Positions 33,060-43,700 of a stretch of 64,000 nucleotides of DNA are shown piece by piece. Below the pieces are notes generated by a model, which did no database searches, was not told the DNA's origin, and saw only the letters and a list, made by a program, of their open reading frames with translations. How positions within the stretch are numbered: the first letter of the stretch is position 1; the number at the start of each line of letters is the position of its first letter. Origin of the DNA: Lunularia cruciata (Eukaryota > Streptophyta > Marchantiopsida > Lunulariales > Lunulariaceae); assembly GCA_948567375.1 (NCBI GenBank), contig OX419761.1:30480243-30544242 (forward strand), read 5' to 3'. A program made the translations under genes and the position numbers.

Positions 33060-34260
33060 GGTGGAGATTTCACATGGAGAGTATGCATCAGCAACAATGA
33101 TGCTAGCCAAGAAGGATATGCATGACAACTACACAAATAGGCAGATGTGATACCGTCCTATCAACCGACAGACCATGGCTGATCGGTATACCATGCCTAC
33201 ATTGGAGGAGATATTTGATGCAATTGGGCATGCAAAGGTCTTCAATACTTTGGATCTTCAAGCGGGATATCATCAGTTGCCAATCAAAGAGGAAGACAAG
33301 TCCAAGACAACATTTTGGGCTATTGATCTTCATGGCAAGGATGTGTTGTATCAGTGGAGGTTCTTATCATTTGGGTTAAAGAATGCTCCTATCGAGTTCC
33401 AAAGGGTCATGGATAGGATCCTAACTAGATTGGATTTTGCTTGGTGCTATACTGATGACGTTTTAATCTATAGCACTACTATGGAGGAGCATGAGAGACA
33501 ATTGTTGGAGGTGTTTGAGAGGTTGAGATCTTATGGACTCAAATTACATCTTGGGAATGTGTAGGTTTTTCCATGAGCAAGTTGAGTATTTGGTCATACT
33601 ATCTACCTTGGAGGACTTGGTGTTCAACAGACCAAGGTGGAGGCTATTGCACATATTCCTTGACCTATGAATGTGAGCAAAGTGCAAGTATTCTTTGGGT
33701 TGGCAAACTTCTATCGCCGCTATGTTAGAGGATTTAGTGTCATTACCAAGGCCTTGACAAAGCTGACCAAGCTTACATAGGAGTGGTGTTGGGGAGATGA
33801 GCAGGAGAGAGCTTTTGTAGAGCTCAAGGAGAGGTTGACATGTGCTCCTATTTTGAGGAGACTGATTAGAGGACAACCATTTTAGGTTCATATTGATTGG
33901 AGTATGTTAAGGCTTGGAGCGGTGCTCACCCAACATGATGATGAGGGGAAGGAGTTTGTGGTAGCCTATGCTAGTTGCTCCATTAATTCAGCAAAAGTGA
34001 AGTATAGTTCATATGAGGGAGAGTGCTTGATAGCAATTTAGGCAGGACCACATTTTTTATGTTATCTATTTGGTAACCACTTCACTCTCATCATTGATCA
34101 TCAGCCTTTGAAGTGGTTGATGGAATCTGACAAGCTTTCAAGGAAGCTTGTACGATGAGCTTTGATTTTACAAGAGTATGATTTCATGGTTGTTCATGGA
34201 CTTGGAGTGATGAATTGTGATGCAGATGAATTGAGTAGAAAACCATGTCCCAACTAGCAT
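33060..34260 (+). pseudogene. Reverse transcriptase and RNase H (copy C)
   Basis: RT begins with ADRYTMPTLEEIFDAIGHAK and FNTLDLQAGYHQLPIKEEDK, followed by FGLKNAPIEFQRVMD, the catalytic box CYTDDVLIYS, and a stop after GLKLHLGNV (33562-33564). Downstream FGHTIYLGGLGVQQTK and LANFYRRYVRGF continue with a frameshift and further stops. RNase H reads EFVVAYAS and IIDHQPLKWLMESDKL up to about 34140. It matches copy B domain for domain. Confidence 0.8.
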
Positions 34261-34479
34261 GATCAGACCAGAGCACATTGGCATGGTGAGACATATGAGG
34301 ACATGGTGCCAAGTTGGCATACATCGGCCTTTTTGTGTATAGTTTTTGAGGCTTTGGTGGTATCTCTCTCAACGCATACAAGAGGAGTTATTGAGGTCAT
34401 AGATCCAAAGAGTGAAGATACTGGTACAGTTTAGTGAGACATTCATGGTGACATCTTAGTGATGGACTATCTTTGCAGT

Positions 34480-35865
34480 GGTCTTGTGGTGGAATAGTTG
34501 GGGCCAAGGAGAGAGATTGTGTCCTTCAGCAAGCCAAACAATTCAGATTGGAAGGCATACACCTTTTGCATGTATGGGAGGATGGTAGAGTGCAAGTAGT
34601 ACCACTTCCATCTCAGAGACCACAGTTGGTCCGTCATGCTCATGAGGAGCTAGGACATTTTGGAGTAAAGCATACATATAGCTTACTCTAGAGTCGTTAT
34701 TGGTGGCACGGTATGCAGACCATGGTATATTTGTTTGTTGCCAAATGTGTGGTTTGTGACCAAGTTAGAGCATCATTCAATGCTCCTATGCCACAATTAC
34801 ACCCATTACCTATCATGAGATTGGGTTACTATTGGAGTTTGGACTTTGCTGGATGTTTACCATTGATTGTGAGATATCATTGGTATGTTTTAATGATGGT
34901 GGAGCACTTCTCCAAGTGGATTGAGTTGGTGGCACTTCTTGACAAGTCTAGTGAAGGGACAACTTACTCATTCTTGGATCAAGTTCTTAGTCATTTTGGT
35001 GCACCAATTGAGGTTTAGACTGATCAAGGTACAAAGTTCTTGGGGGAGTTTCAGGTCTTGTGTGACAAGGCTTTGATTGATCATTGTACTACATCCCAAG
35101 ATCACCCTGAGGCAGATGGCTTAGCTAAGAGTGGTTCAGACAATGAAGAGAGGATTGCAAAAGTATGGTTTGCATAAAGGCCACTTGGGAGATTGGGATC
35201 TCCAATTACCTTGGTTGGCCATGGGCTATCGGTTCAGCCGGCAAGCCTCCTTCTCTCCTTACTTTCTACTCTATGGATGAGATCCAGATTTACCTACAGC
35301 CATTTGTCGAGATGTTATTGTAGTTTTGGACTTGGATGATCTAGATGTATGGATGAGCACATGTTCTCAACGAGCAAAGATCTTTTGGAGAGTGATGTCG
35401 ATGGCCTTTGAGAACTTGGCAATTGCTCAGCATAGAGATACCTTACACGATGCTACCATTCAAGGAGGAGGTTATAAACCTTTGATCCTTCAATTTCATC
35501 CAGGAGACTATGTATATCTATAGCAAACAGCACCAACAACACTTGATGTTTTGACAGGCCGCACTATCTTGAGAGTGCGTGAGGTTTTTCCATGTGGATT
35601 CCTTGTGTTGGAAGGACGTGATGTTGTTGTTTGGAAGGATCATGTGTGCAATTGTGCGCCATGCCACCTCTCAAACATTGAGTACATGGATCCAAGCTTG
35701 GCAATTGTACATGCAGGCTTGAGGTGTATTTTATGTGGCTTTTTTGGTGGAGCTGCTACTATGTTAGTGTGTGATAGCTATTTGAGAGAATGGCATATGG
35801 CATGTATGACTTCTCCCCTCACGGTGGTTCCTAAAAGACAATGGTTATATCCTAGATGTACTTGA
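34480..35865 (+). pseudogene. Integrase with C-terminal PHD-type finger (copy C)
   Basis: The zinc-binding part shows HAHEELGHFGVKH near 34640 and CVVCDQVRASF. The core has WSLDFAGCLP (Asp), then a TAG at 35017-35019, followed by TDQGTKFLGEF (Asp) and HPEADG near 35108; the Glu region is disturbed by a frameshift. The C-terminus at 35551-35865 reads VVVWKDHVCNCAPCHLSN and the finger CILC-x11-VCDSYLREWHMACM...WLYPRCT, with one terminal Cys replaced by Tyr. This copy keeps the CD pair lost in B, which supports the PHD reading. Confidence 0.75.
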
Positions 35866-36033
35866 CCTATAGCTAGTTCATTCTTTATATGGTATAGATT
35901 GCAAATAGGTGACTAATGATGGGGCTCCATAGCACCCGGCCTCCTGATCTTTGCCCATCATATGGTATACCATATACTTGGAGTAGATGGCTATTTGGAG
36001 TTAAAGAGACCTAACCACCACCTGGGAGGCAAT

Positions 36034-36135
36034 TGTTGCACTTTAAAGTTTATGTATGACTTATGTGTGAGTTTTGCTTCTATAGCATATGATGTTGGTA
36101 GTGATGTATGTTGTGTAGCAATGTATATATGCACA
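36034..36135 (+). mobile_element. 102-bp LTR (or LTR end) of copy C
   Basis: It starts TGTTGCACTTT right after the polypurine tract and ends ATATGCACA, so it has TG...CA ends. It aligns along its whole length with the inverted 102-bp repeats at 25106-25207 and 25663-25764. No R455 sequence follows; unrelated DNA begins at 36136. Confidence 0.7.
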
Positions 36136-36699
36136 ACAACTCTTCTAACACATTCTTAGGCTAGTGCTACTTCCTTTTGCTATATTTAGCTTAAACTACT
36201 AACTCATTAGCTTCTATTAACTCATCTACTAACTCTATATTATTACATAAGCTCCATAAAGATGGATGTCCATGAGATATTGTTGAAATCATTTTCAACA
36301 TCCACATGAAGGAAAATCCACTCTAGATGGATAGCTAGGAGTGCCACAATACTTCAAGATATAGCTTCACAACCTTTGGGTGTAACTATTCAAACTAATA
36401 TGGACCAAATGTTGCTAGAAGTGAGAACAATGATGAGATATGATGGTATGGCTAACCAGATGCAAAAAAATATCCCCAATAGCAATTGATCTAATGCCTT
36501 TAGTATCCTTCTCCATCTTGAGAAGTCAACTAGCACTTAACACCCACCTAACTAATGTAGAACTATCTCTCCTTTCTATTGCTCAAGCCACTTGAAATAG
36601 CTTAATAAAACCACTAGAAGGATCATCATCTTGAAAGCAATCTCTAAGATGCTCATATACTATACCCAACAAACCTCTTGAGGAGAGGTGTGTGGCAAT
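36136..36699. other. Intergenic stretch, nothing recognised
   Basis: No gene, RNA or known repeat is visible. A short motif ttgttgaaatcattttcaacatccaca near 36280 may be gene-unrelated low-level repeat. Confidence 0.4.
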
Positions 36700-37450
36700 T
36701 GTAATACTAATAGCTAAACACATGATCTAGAGATGAAATTTGGTTTGGTAACCTCCGAGAAGATGTTATACTTGATGGAAAAAGTAGATTACATAGAGGT
36801 ATCACCAAAAGAGTACTTCCACTAATAGGCCAGAAACCAAAACATGCTTGAAGACTTTAGAATCAATAGCTAGACATATGATCTAAAGGTAGAATTTGGG
36901 TTGGTGACATCTGGAAGGATGGTACACATAATGGAAGAAGTAGATAAGGTATAGGTATCACCAAAACAGAACTTCTACTAATAGGGTAGAAACCAAAATA
37001 GACCTAAAAACTTCAGAGGCAATTTTGGAGACCTAAACGGATGAATTAGGCCTAAAAAATGTGTAGTACTCCCCCCCTCCCCTAAATGGAGGAAAGGCTG
37101 GCCTTCCCTCCACCTTGGTTTTTCTTGCCAAGAGCTTTCCAATAGTACCTCACACACGTGATTGTAAGATACCTACAATTAGATTCCCTAAAAGATTCCC
37201 TCTAGTCAAAGCTTGTTTGACCAACCAAATGGGACCAAGATAGACATGTCACCCATTCAAGCAAGTAATCAAAGGGTAGAGCTTGCTGAAGAGTCACCTA
37301 TCCATGTACCTATCCTATGGTGGAGCATCCTTGGAGGAGATCCACTTTGGCTATATAATAAAGAGAAGGTGCTTCCTTGGGGTACCAAAGTTTGAGTGTG
37401 AAATTTTTGTTTTCTCTTTTATGTTTCTTTGCTATCCTCGGAACATTACA
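36700..37450 (+). mobile_element. Solo LTR of chromovirus family D
   Basis: The block begins TGTAATACTAATAGCTA and ends TCGGAACATTACA, matching the family-D LTRs at 22397-23134 and 48618-49216. No polypurine tract, primer-binding site or internal sequence flanks it. The bases before (gcaat) and after (acaat) agree at four of five positions, as expected for an aged 5-bp target-site duplication. It carries the same internal duplication of about 150 bp as the LTR at 22397. Confidence 0.75.
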
Positions 37451-38700
37451 ACAATGCACAATGCTTGTGCAAAAAGTGACATATCAAGACATAAAAGCTA
37501 CTCCAGTTTATAATCTAAGATCTATAATGGTACTTCTTCTCCTTGCCATAGGATGTAGTCAGCATAAGGAAGATGTAGTCTTATCAATGGGACTAGCCAT
37601 AAATATAAAGAGGTAGCACTAGTGTTGCTCTCTACTAAACTCTCCCACCTAACTCAATATCCTACACCATTGTAATCAAGTAGAATCCATGGTATCTTGT
37701 GGCTAAATCTACCCCTTGTAACGTTCAGCCCCAAAAGACTCCTCTCGTAGGGCAGCCCAATCTCTTACTTAGAATCTATGAAATCTAGTTGCCACCTCTT
37801 TATGCCCCGTATGTCCTAGTATAACAAAGATATCATGGGGGAGTAAGAGGAATAAGAACCATGCTAACTCATCAAAGAGTGTCAACCAATTTTATGGTAG
37901 GCAAAACACTTGTCTACTCTCATCCTGGAGTGTATGGGGTAGCCTATGGAATAGGCATGGACATAGAAAACTAGTCTCAAATAATCCCAAAATACAATGT
38001 ACTTGAGATGCTAACCACTCACTCGACTCAATTGGTATTCACAAAACTATCAATGAAGGAATAGTGGAAGCATGCATAATCTTGAGAGTTTTGTTGTTGA
38101 TGTGGTTGTTTGCCTCACATGAACATCCCAAGTGGTCCAATTATAATCTTTGTGCATCCTTCACACATGGATTTTTACCCCTTACAAGGTAAAGTGTAAA
38201 TGACACACCAGGCTTGGTGTATCCCGAGCCGCTCTAGACAACACGTATGGGACAGTGTAACCATAGCTAGCACAAAATTAGTGTTAGTAACATACAATAC
38301 TCCTCTCCATATCTTCCCATACATGCAAAATCACAACCCCTCACATCCAAACTCACATGAGTAAATGTTATCTCTCCATACCCTATTACTTATTAACTTC
38401 ATAATTTTCAGTCCACATCTTAATCATTTTCAAATTAAATTTTCATGGAACTATGAACATGAATACCAAAAAATCCATACTGAATTTTCAAACTCTCAAT
38501 GTGAAGGTAATCATTCTAAACACTGAAAAAATTGAAAGCATATATAACTTTCTAGTCAATATTCCAAGCCCTTCAATCTAGGTACGTATGGAACCAGAAT
38601 TTAAAAATAAACTGAAATCAACTATTCATTCATGTGCTGCTATATGCTAGCGAGCACTCCAAACATCAGAATTCATCTTTTCTCGTCTCTCTCCCTTCGC
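37451..38700. other. Intergenic stretch, nothing recognised
   Basis: No domain-bearing frame is present. The composition shifts from AT-rich to more balanced toward 38640, where the gene-like island starts. Confidence 0.4.
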
Positions 38701-38709
38701 CACCCTCCC

Positions 38710-38775
38710 TCGAAATTTATTTTACTGGTATTTTACAGAGAAACAATTTATGGATACCAGTAAAATAAATTTCGA
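38710..38775. repeat. Perfect inverted repeat, 21-bp arms with 24-base loop
   Basis: The left arm is 38710-38730 (tcgaaatttattttactggta) and the right arm 38755-38775 is its exact reverse complement. It could form a hairpin in RNA. It does not follow an identified gene. Confidence 0.9.
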
Positions 38776-38929
38776 TGTTAATCCACTACCGGTAGAGATC
38801 CGTCGATTCCTAAATATGAAACCCATAGTGTGGTTGATCCAACTTGAAGGAGAAACAATCCCCGAGGGCAAGAATAGTTCCTCGACTGTTGTAGAGGGGA
38901 ACTCCGTCCCCGGGTGTTGTGGATGAGAA

Positions 38930-38999
38930 CTGCCGAACAAACAAGGCGACCGCGTAGGATAACAAGAAGGACGGGAAGACCCCATCACACCCCCCCTTA
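38930..38999 (-). mobile_element. LINE 3' tail fragment, minus orientation
   Basis: The segment contains ggcgaccgcgtaggataac and gggaagaccccatca, the reverse complement of the tail words gatggggtcttc and acgcggtcgcc seen after the LINE at 7975-10075. Confidence 0.55.
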
Positions 39000-39038
39000 C
39001 ACAGAATAAGAGGTAAGATCCCCGGTTAAATCATATCT

Positions 39039-39443
39039 ATGATGTTCACTGGACAAGAGTTTCGTGCGCCGTCCCGCCTCTTTTTGGCCCACCCATATGC
39101 ATACTATCAAGAACAGGATCGATTATTCTGTTCGAACGACAAAAACTTAGGCATCCTCTACTCTGCCTGCGTTTGTAAAGTACCGTACGACCTAATTCTC
39201 AAGCCCCACGACCAGCGGATTTGCGGATTGGTCGGGAGGACAAGACCGCCGTCTAACTTGTACGCACAGGAGCCAAATGTGGTATTGATCAAGACAGGGA
39301 AAGACAGACTCCCGTACTCTGTATCCGGCATAAGGGTTATGTCATTCCGGGAAGTTGCGGGAATAGACTTCGGAATCAAAATGTGCACCACGAGATGCTC
39401 GGATCTGACGGTTGCTGAAGTTTACGGAGCGTACAGTGGTTAA
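39039..39443 (+). CDS. Hypothetical 134-residue ORF in the gene-like island
   Basis: I do not recognise the product. It starts MMFTGQEFRAPSRLFLAHPY and holds several cysteines (CVCK, CTTRC). Its GC content is higher than that of surrounding intergenic DNA and similar to the aldo-keto reductase exons downstream, so it could be an exon or a gene fragment. No splice context is clear. It ends about 700 bases before the aldo-keto reductase start on the same strand. A chance open frame cannot be excluded; the minus strand is also open over 39158-39391. Confidence 0.3.
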   Translation: MMFTGQEFRAPSRLFLAHPYAYYQEQDRLFCSNDKNLGILYSACVCKVPYDLILKPHDQRICGLVGRTRPPSNLYAQEPNVVLIKTGKDRLPYSVSGIRVMSFREVAGIDFGIKMCTTRCSDLTVAEVYGAYSG

Positions 39444-40150
39444 TTAATTACCTCAATTGCGTACACGAGTGCGCTCCCAGCAGAGCTGCGCGAATAGGGA
39501 CCTGCTGTGACGATTAGTAGGTTGTGGCGATTTGCAATTCCAGTGGGAAGTCATTGAAGAGCGAGCCATTCTCCGGGAAAGAAGAAGAGTAGCAGGTGTG
39601 TTGATGAGTTCTCGATCTTTTGTATGCAGCATTAGCCCTGGCTTTTTGTTCTCTACAGGCTAGTTTCTTTCGTTGGATATCGTCGGACGAAGAGTTGCTC
39701 AGGTCTGCGGTGGTCTCCTCGTTATGCGGTCCTGGGTTATTCAGTCTGAGTTATTCTCGTATGAAAGTTCGAGAATAATACAGGATAGTATGTAGCTGTT
39801 GTTACATGTGTAGCCGAGTGGATGTGTTTGATGGGATTTGAAGTTATAATGGAGGTGGAAAGGGCTGACTTGAAGCTGGAGCAAGTGATTTTGTTGTACC
39901 TCGCTTGATTTTGTTGAGAGGTTATCTGCGATTAGGTTGCAAGCGCTTTTAAATGACAAGAGTAGTTTCGTATGTGGTAGTCGTCTGCCGTGGTTTAGTC
40001 CCGTTGTTGTGTTTTATCTGACGGATGTGAGGTTATTTTGGCTCTCACTGACTCAAGTTCGACGTTTGTATAGAGTTTTCGCTTTACGATCCAGCTCCAG
40101 TCGAGTTTCGGAGATTCAAGCAAACTCTTGGAAGAACCTTATATTTCGAA

Positions 40151-42283
40151 ATGGCTCCCATGGAAACTGTGACGTTGAGTAGTGGTCACGAGATGCCCAT
40201 CATTGGCATGGGAGTGTGGAGAGCTGGGGCTAGCGTTCAAAAGCTTGTTATGGAAGCCGTGAAACTGGGCTACCGTCACTTCGATTGTGCCGGTAGGTTT
40301 TTCTTCTGTTGATATGGACTTTAAAGAAGAAGCTGGAGGGTCCATCGAGTTTTCTGACATGTATCGCTTCATATTTCCTCGAAATATGAATAGCTGGTAG
40401 CGGAATAATCTCCGATTCATGAATGGGCACCAATTTTCTCCAACTGAATCACAACAGGCCCAATTGATGAATGCAGCTGACTATCACAATGAGAAGGAGG
40501 TCGGAGCAGGACTCGCAGACGCGATCCGCAAGGGTCTAGTTAAGCGTGAGGAACTTTTCATCACTACCAAGGTACGATGTTTCTTTTCATCATCGCTTGT
40601 GATAACTATTTGGGTTGGAGTTCAGCTCCTGGAGCTTTTAGTGGTTGAATTTAAAAATGGAAGATAATTAAAGTTCGCGGGATGCGAGTTAATTGGTTGC
40701 TGTACAGACCTCGCTGCGAATGAGGAAGTTGACAGTACAGCGTTCCTAGTTTATTGAATGCTAGGTCGGCGCTCCGAGTTTAGTCCGGATGAGAGCTTTA
40801 GTTCAATACAGTTATTTCTCGTCGTAAGTGATTCGGTTGTAGTTTCATATACTGCAAAGATGGCTAACAGATCCTGTTGTGCTTCTAGCTTTGGAACTCA
40901 GATCACAAGCATGTCCGTGCTGCGTGCGAGGACAGCTTGAAGAACTTGCAGCTAGAATACCTGGACCTTTACTTAATTCACTTTCCTATTGCCACTCGCC
41001 ATACCGGTACCTGACTCTTCCTGGGAGCAGTAGAGAATGGATTGGCCTATATTTTCTTTTTTGCCTTGTAAGAGGTGCACGTAAATGCTCAACAGTTTCG
41101 AAGAGTCCATCAATGCACGAAGCTGCCTCTTTTCACATTTTTTCAAGTAGTCAGTGTCTTGCTCAGGACGTCCAGTACGCGCTGATCGAGGTCGCCTTTT
41201 AAAGAATTGGAACTCCTGTTTGTAGTGGATCAAGTCGACGATCATCCACTAATCAGATTTTGGTTTCCCCTGTGTACATGCGTGTGAGCAGGTGTGGGTA
41301 AAACTGACAGCGCAACAGATGAAAATGGTGTGCTAGACATTGATGTCACAGTATCTTTAGAAACAGTGTGGCATTCAATGGAGGAACTAGTTGATGCAAA
41401 TCTTGTGCGGAGCATTGGGATAAGGTAGTTTTCTTATCTACTTTACATTTTACTGTAGTGTTGACGCCGATGATTTCAGGTTGAGATCTCACTCATTCAT
41501 GTCCTCATGTTTTATCTGGTCACGTTTTGCAGCAACTACGACATTTTCTTGACAAGAGATTGTCTAGCCTATTCAAAAATCAAGCCGGCAGTTAATCAAA
41601 TCGAGACGCACCCTTACTTTCAGCGAGGTGATCTCGTAAAGTTCTGCAGGAAGCATAACATTGCAGTAACTGCCCATACCCCTCTTGGTGGTGGTGCTGC
41701 CAACACTGAGTGGTTCAATTCCGTATCAGCAATTGAGGACCCTACTCTTAAGGTTTGTTCCTGTCTTCATAGTATCATTTGAATAGAGAACGTCAATCAT
41801 ATCGTTGTATATTATGCCGTCGCCGAATGAAAAAGTGACGCAATGTTTGCTCATTTCCGCTTTGTGAAATCATCACTTATTAGAAGTATTTTCAATGATG
41901 TTGCTCAAGATTTATCTCGGAGGAGAGAGTGAATGAAAGACATATGTTTGGCCTACGATAACTTTAAGCTATAGTCAAGGGTTTGATTAGAGACTCCCAA
42001 ACATTTGATACTTGTTACCTCTAATAAGAGTATCGGGCATCTGTGAATGCAGGAAATTGGAGTCAAGTACGGTAAGACTGCCGCACAAGTAGCTCTTAGG
42101 TGGGCAGTACAGCGCAACACAATTGTTATTCCCAAGTCCAGCAAGGTTGAAAGACTTGAGGAAAACCTGAACATCTTCGACTTTGAACTGGAAAGTGAGG
42201 ATATCCAGGACATAAAGCAACTCGAGAAGAGAGCGAGAACGAACAATCCGAAGAACTTCTGGGGAATTGATTTGTACGCCTAG
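40151..42283 (+). CDS. Aldo-keto reductase, plant sorbitol-6-phosphate dehydrogenase-like, six exons
   Basis: Exons 40151-40292, 40477-40571, 40889-41006, 41292-41424, 41533-41752 and 42053-42283 join with consistent phases and GT-AG introns to 312 residues, the usual length (about 310) for this plant group. The protein is a TIM-barrel NADPH-dependent carbonyl reductase. The catalytic tetrad is visible: Asp45 and Tyr50 (HFDCAADYHNE), Lys79 (ITTKLWN) and His110 (YLIHFP). Family signatures [41 protein letters not shown] and the C-terminal FWGIDLYA are all present. Homologues are annotated as NADP-dependent D-sorbitol-6-phosphate dehydrogenase or aldose/mannose 6-phosphate reductase; the substrate cannot be fixed from sequence. 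No signal peptide is seen, so it is probably cytosolic. It appears intact. Confidence 0.93.
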
Positions 42284-43194
42284 TTTTAGCATAGTAGGCG
42301 CTCAAGTGGAAGAAATGAGGAAATCGAACGATGAAATGATGGTCATCTGGGCAGATAAGTCCAGATTCACGTGGCGATTAAAAATTTACCAAAGGTAGTA
42401 TGTCGCAGCTGGTTTCTGCAGATCCGTGACTGCAAATTTAATCCCGGTGGGGCCTGCTTCCAGTTGTGAGAAGTGAAGAGAATTTATCTAGCTCCGCAAC
42501 TGGAAGTTGAATCCCCGCCCGCCTGCTTCCCAAGTAGTGATGGAGCTGGATAATGACAGTGGGCTTGTCCCCTAATTGCAGGATACGTGCAAATTTCCCT
42601 ACTTGAAAAAAGGTCTGAGATGTTTATTGATTAGATATCCCGTGCCACAATGTGTCTTCGACCCCTCCATCTTCAACATTACTTCGGGGACATAATCTTT
42701 AAAAGCTGTACTTTGGATGTTCTTTCGTCCTCTTGTAAGTTGGTCACATGTATTAAAATGGCCTTTATGAAGATCGCGTTTTATCTAAATATTTAATTAT
42801 TGAAGAAATGATATGTATGTAATTGCTTCACACCGAACTACGTAAGAAAAATAAGGTGGTCGTTATGAGAAAGTAAGTGGTTATGATACTATTCGAATAC
42901 AATTATCTGATCGAGTAAGAAAAACCTTCTATTTTAAAGAGTTGAATTGTAAATACAAACTTCAGACTATACTTAAATAATGGTACTCAAATTCGAGTGT
43001 TCTAAAGCTTCGTTATTGTTCGGATAGCTAAAATGCGCTAACTTATCTCATTGGTGACAAAACATTATATTATTTCTATATACCACAACTTATTATTAGG
43101 AACGCGAACTTACTTGGAAACAAAAATTTTAATCAGTGTTGCACTCCTAATTCTAACTAAAATTTTGGTCCATGGTTTCCTTGAAACTTTACTA
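42284..43194. other. 3' region of the aldo-keto reductase and AT-rich intergenic DNA
   Basis: The first 400 bases contain two related segments (atccgtgactgcaaattt/ctccgcaactggaagtt followed by aatcccggtg/gaatccccgc and cctgcttcc), probably in or after the 3' untranslated region. No further gene is seen. Confidence 0.4.
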
Positions 43195-43700
43195 TTGGGG
43201 GAAACGGGGCGGCGTGTGAAAACAAGAAGATGGAAGATCGTCAAGTACAAGGAAAAGACAAAGGGTGGAGAAGGGGGCTAAGCCCCAACCTCATTATTGA
43301 ATGTTGCACTTCTATTTGAATCATATCGATTTCCGTAGTAAATGGGAAAAGGGCGACCGCGTAGAGAACACGAAGGATGCGAAGACCCCATCAAAGTAAA
43401 TTTAGGGCGATAGTTCGCAAGGTGACCTGACCACTAAAAAAGTTTCACTGAAATGTCCGAGAAGTCGATCTGAAGGGCAAATAGAAACCACGATCTATGG
43501 AGTATGCATGGTGATGGTCGATGGAAAAACACGAGAGGGAAATTTATCCATATTCGCACATTCACAATTAGCTCCATTTTACCTTTTTATGTTCTAGCCT
43601 TGTACGGTTTGATGGGGTATTTCCATCAAGGTTAACAAGAAGGGGGGGGAGTATCCCCATTCTTCTTGTTCTCCTACGCGCCTTTTCTTCTTCTTTTCTC
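43195..43700. mobile_element. Cluster of LINE 3' tail fragments in both orientations
   Basis: Minus-oriented fragments lie at about 43200-43290 (ggggctaagcccc) and 43350-43400 (gcgaccgcgtag ... gaagaccccatca). A plus-oriented one lies at 43565-43695 (tagctccattttacctttttatg, ccttgtacggtttgatgggg, ctcctacgcg). They match the tails at 9970-10075 and 11825-12000. No RT sequence accompanies them. Confidence 0.6.

Larger units (their letters stand above)
30247..36135 (+). mobile_element. Ty3/gypsy retrotransposon with DNA methyltransferase and PHD finger (copy C), 5'-truncated
   Basis: This is a plus-strand sister of copy B. The order is an unidentified N-terminal part, protease, DNMT, linker, RT, RNase H, integrase, PHD finger, polypurine tract (gggaggcaat before 36034) and a 102-bp LTR. 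Amino-acid differences from B are spread through all domains and each copy has its own stops, so the two are old and not a recent duplication. Neither a 5' LTR nor a primer-binding site is seen at the left, where the copy meets B head to head. Most stops replace Gln, Arg or Trp codons. Confidence 0.8.

Noticed and set aside
39158-39391. Minus-strand open frame opposite the hypothetical ORF at 39039-39443
   Set aside because: No start context, domain or splice support; the plus-strand frame is longer.
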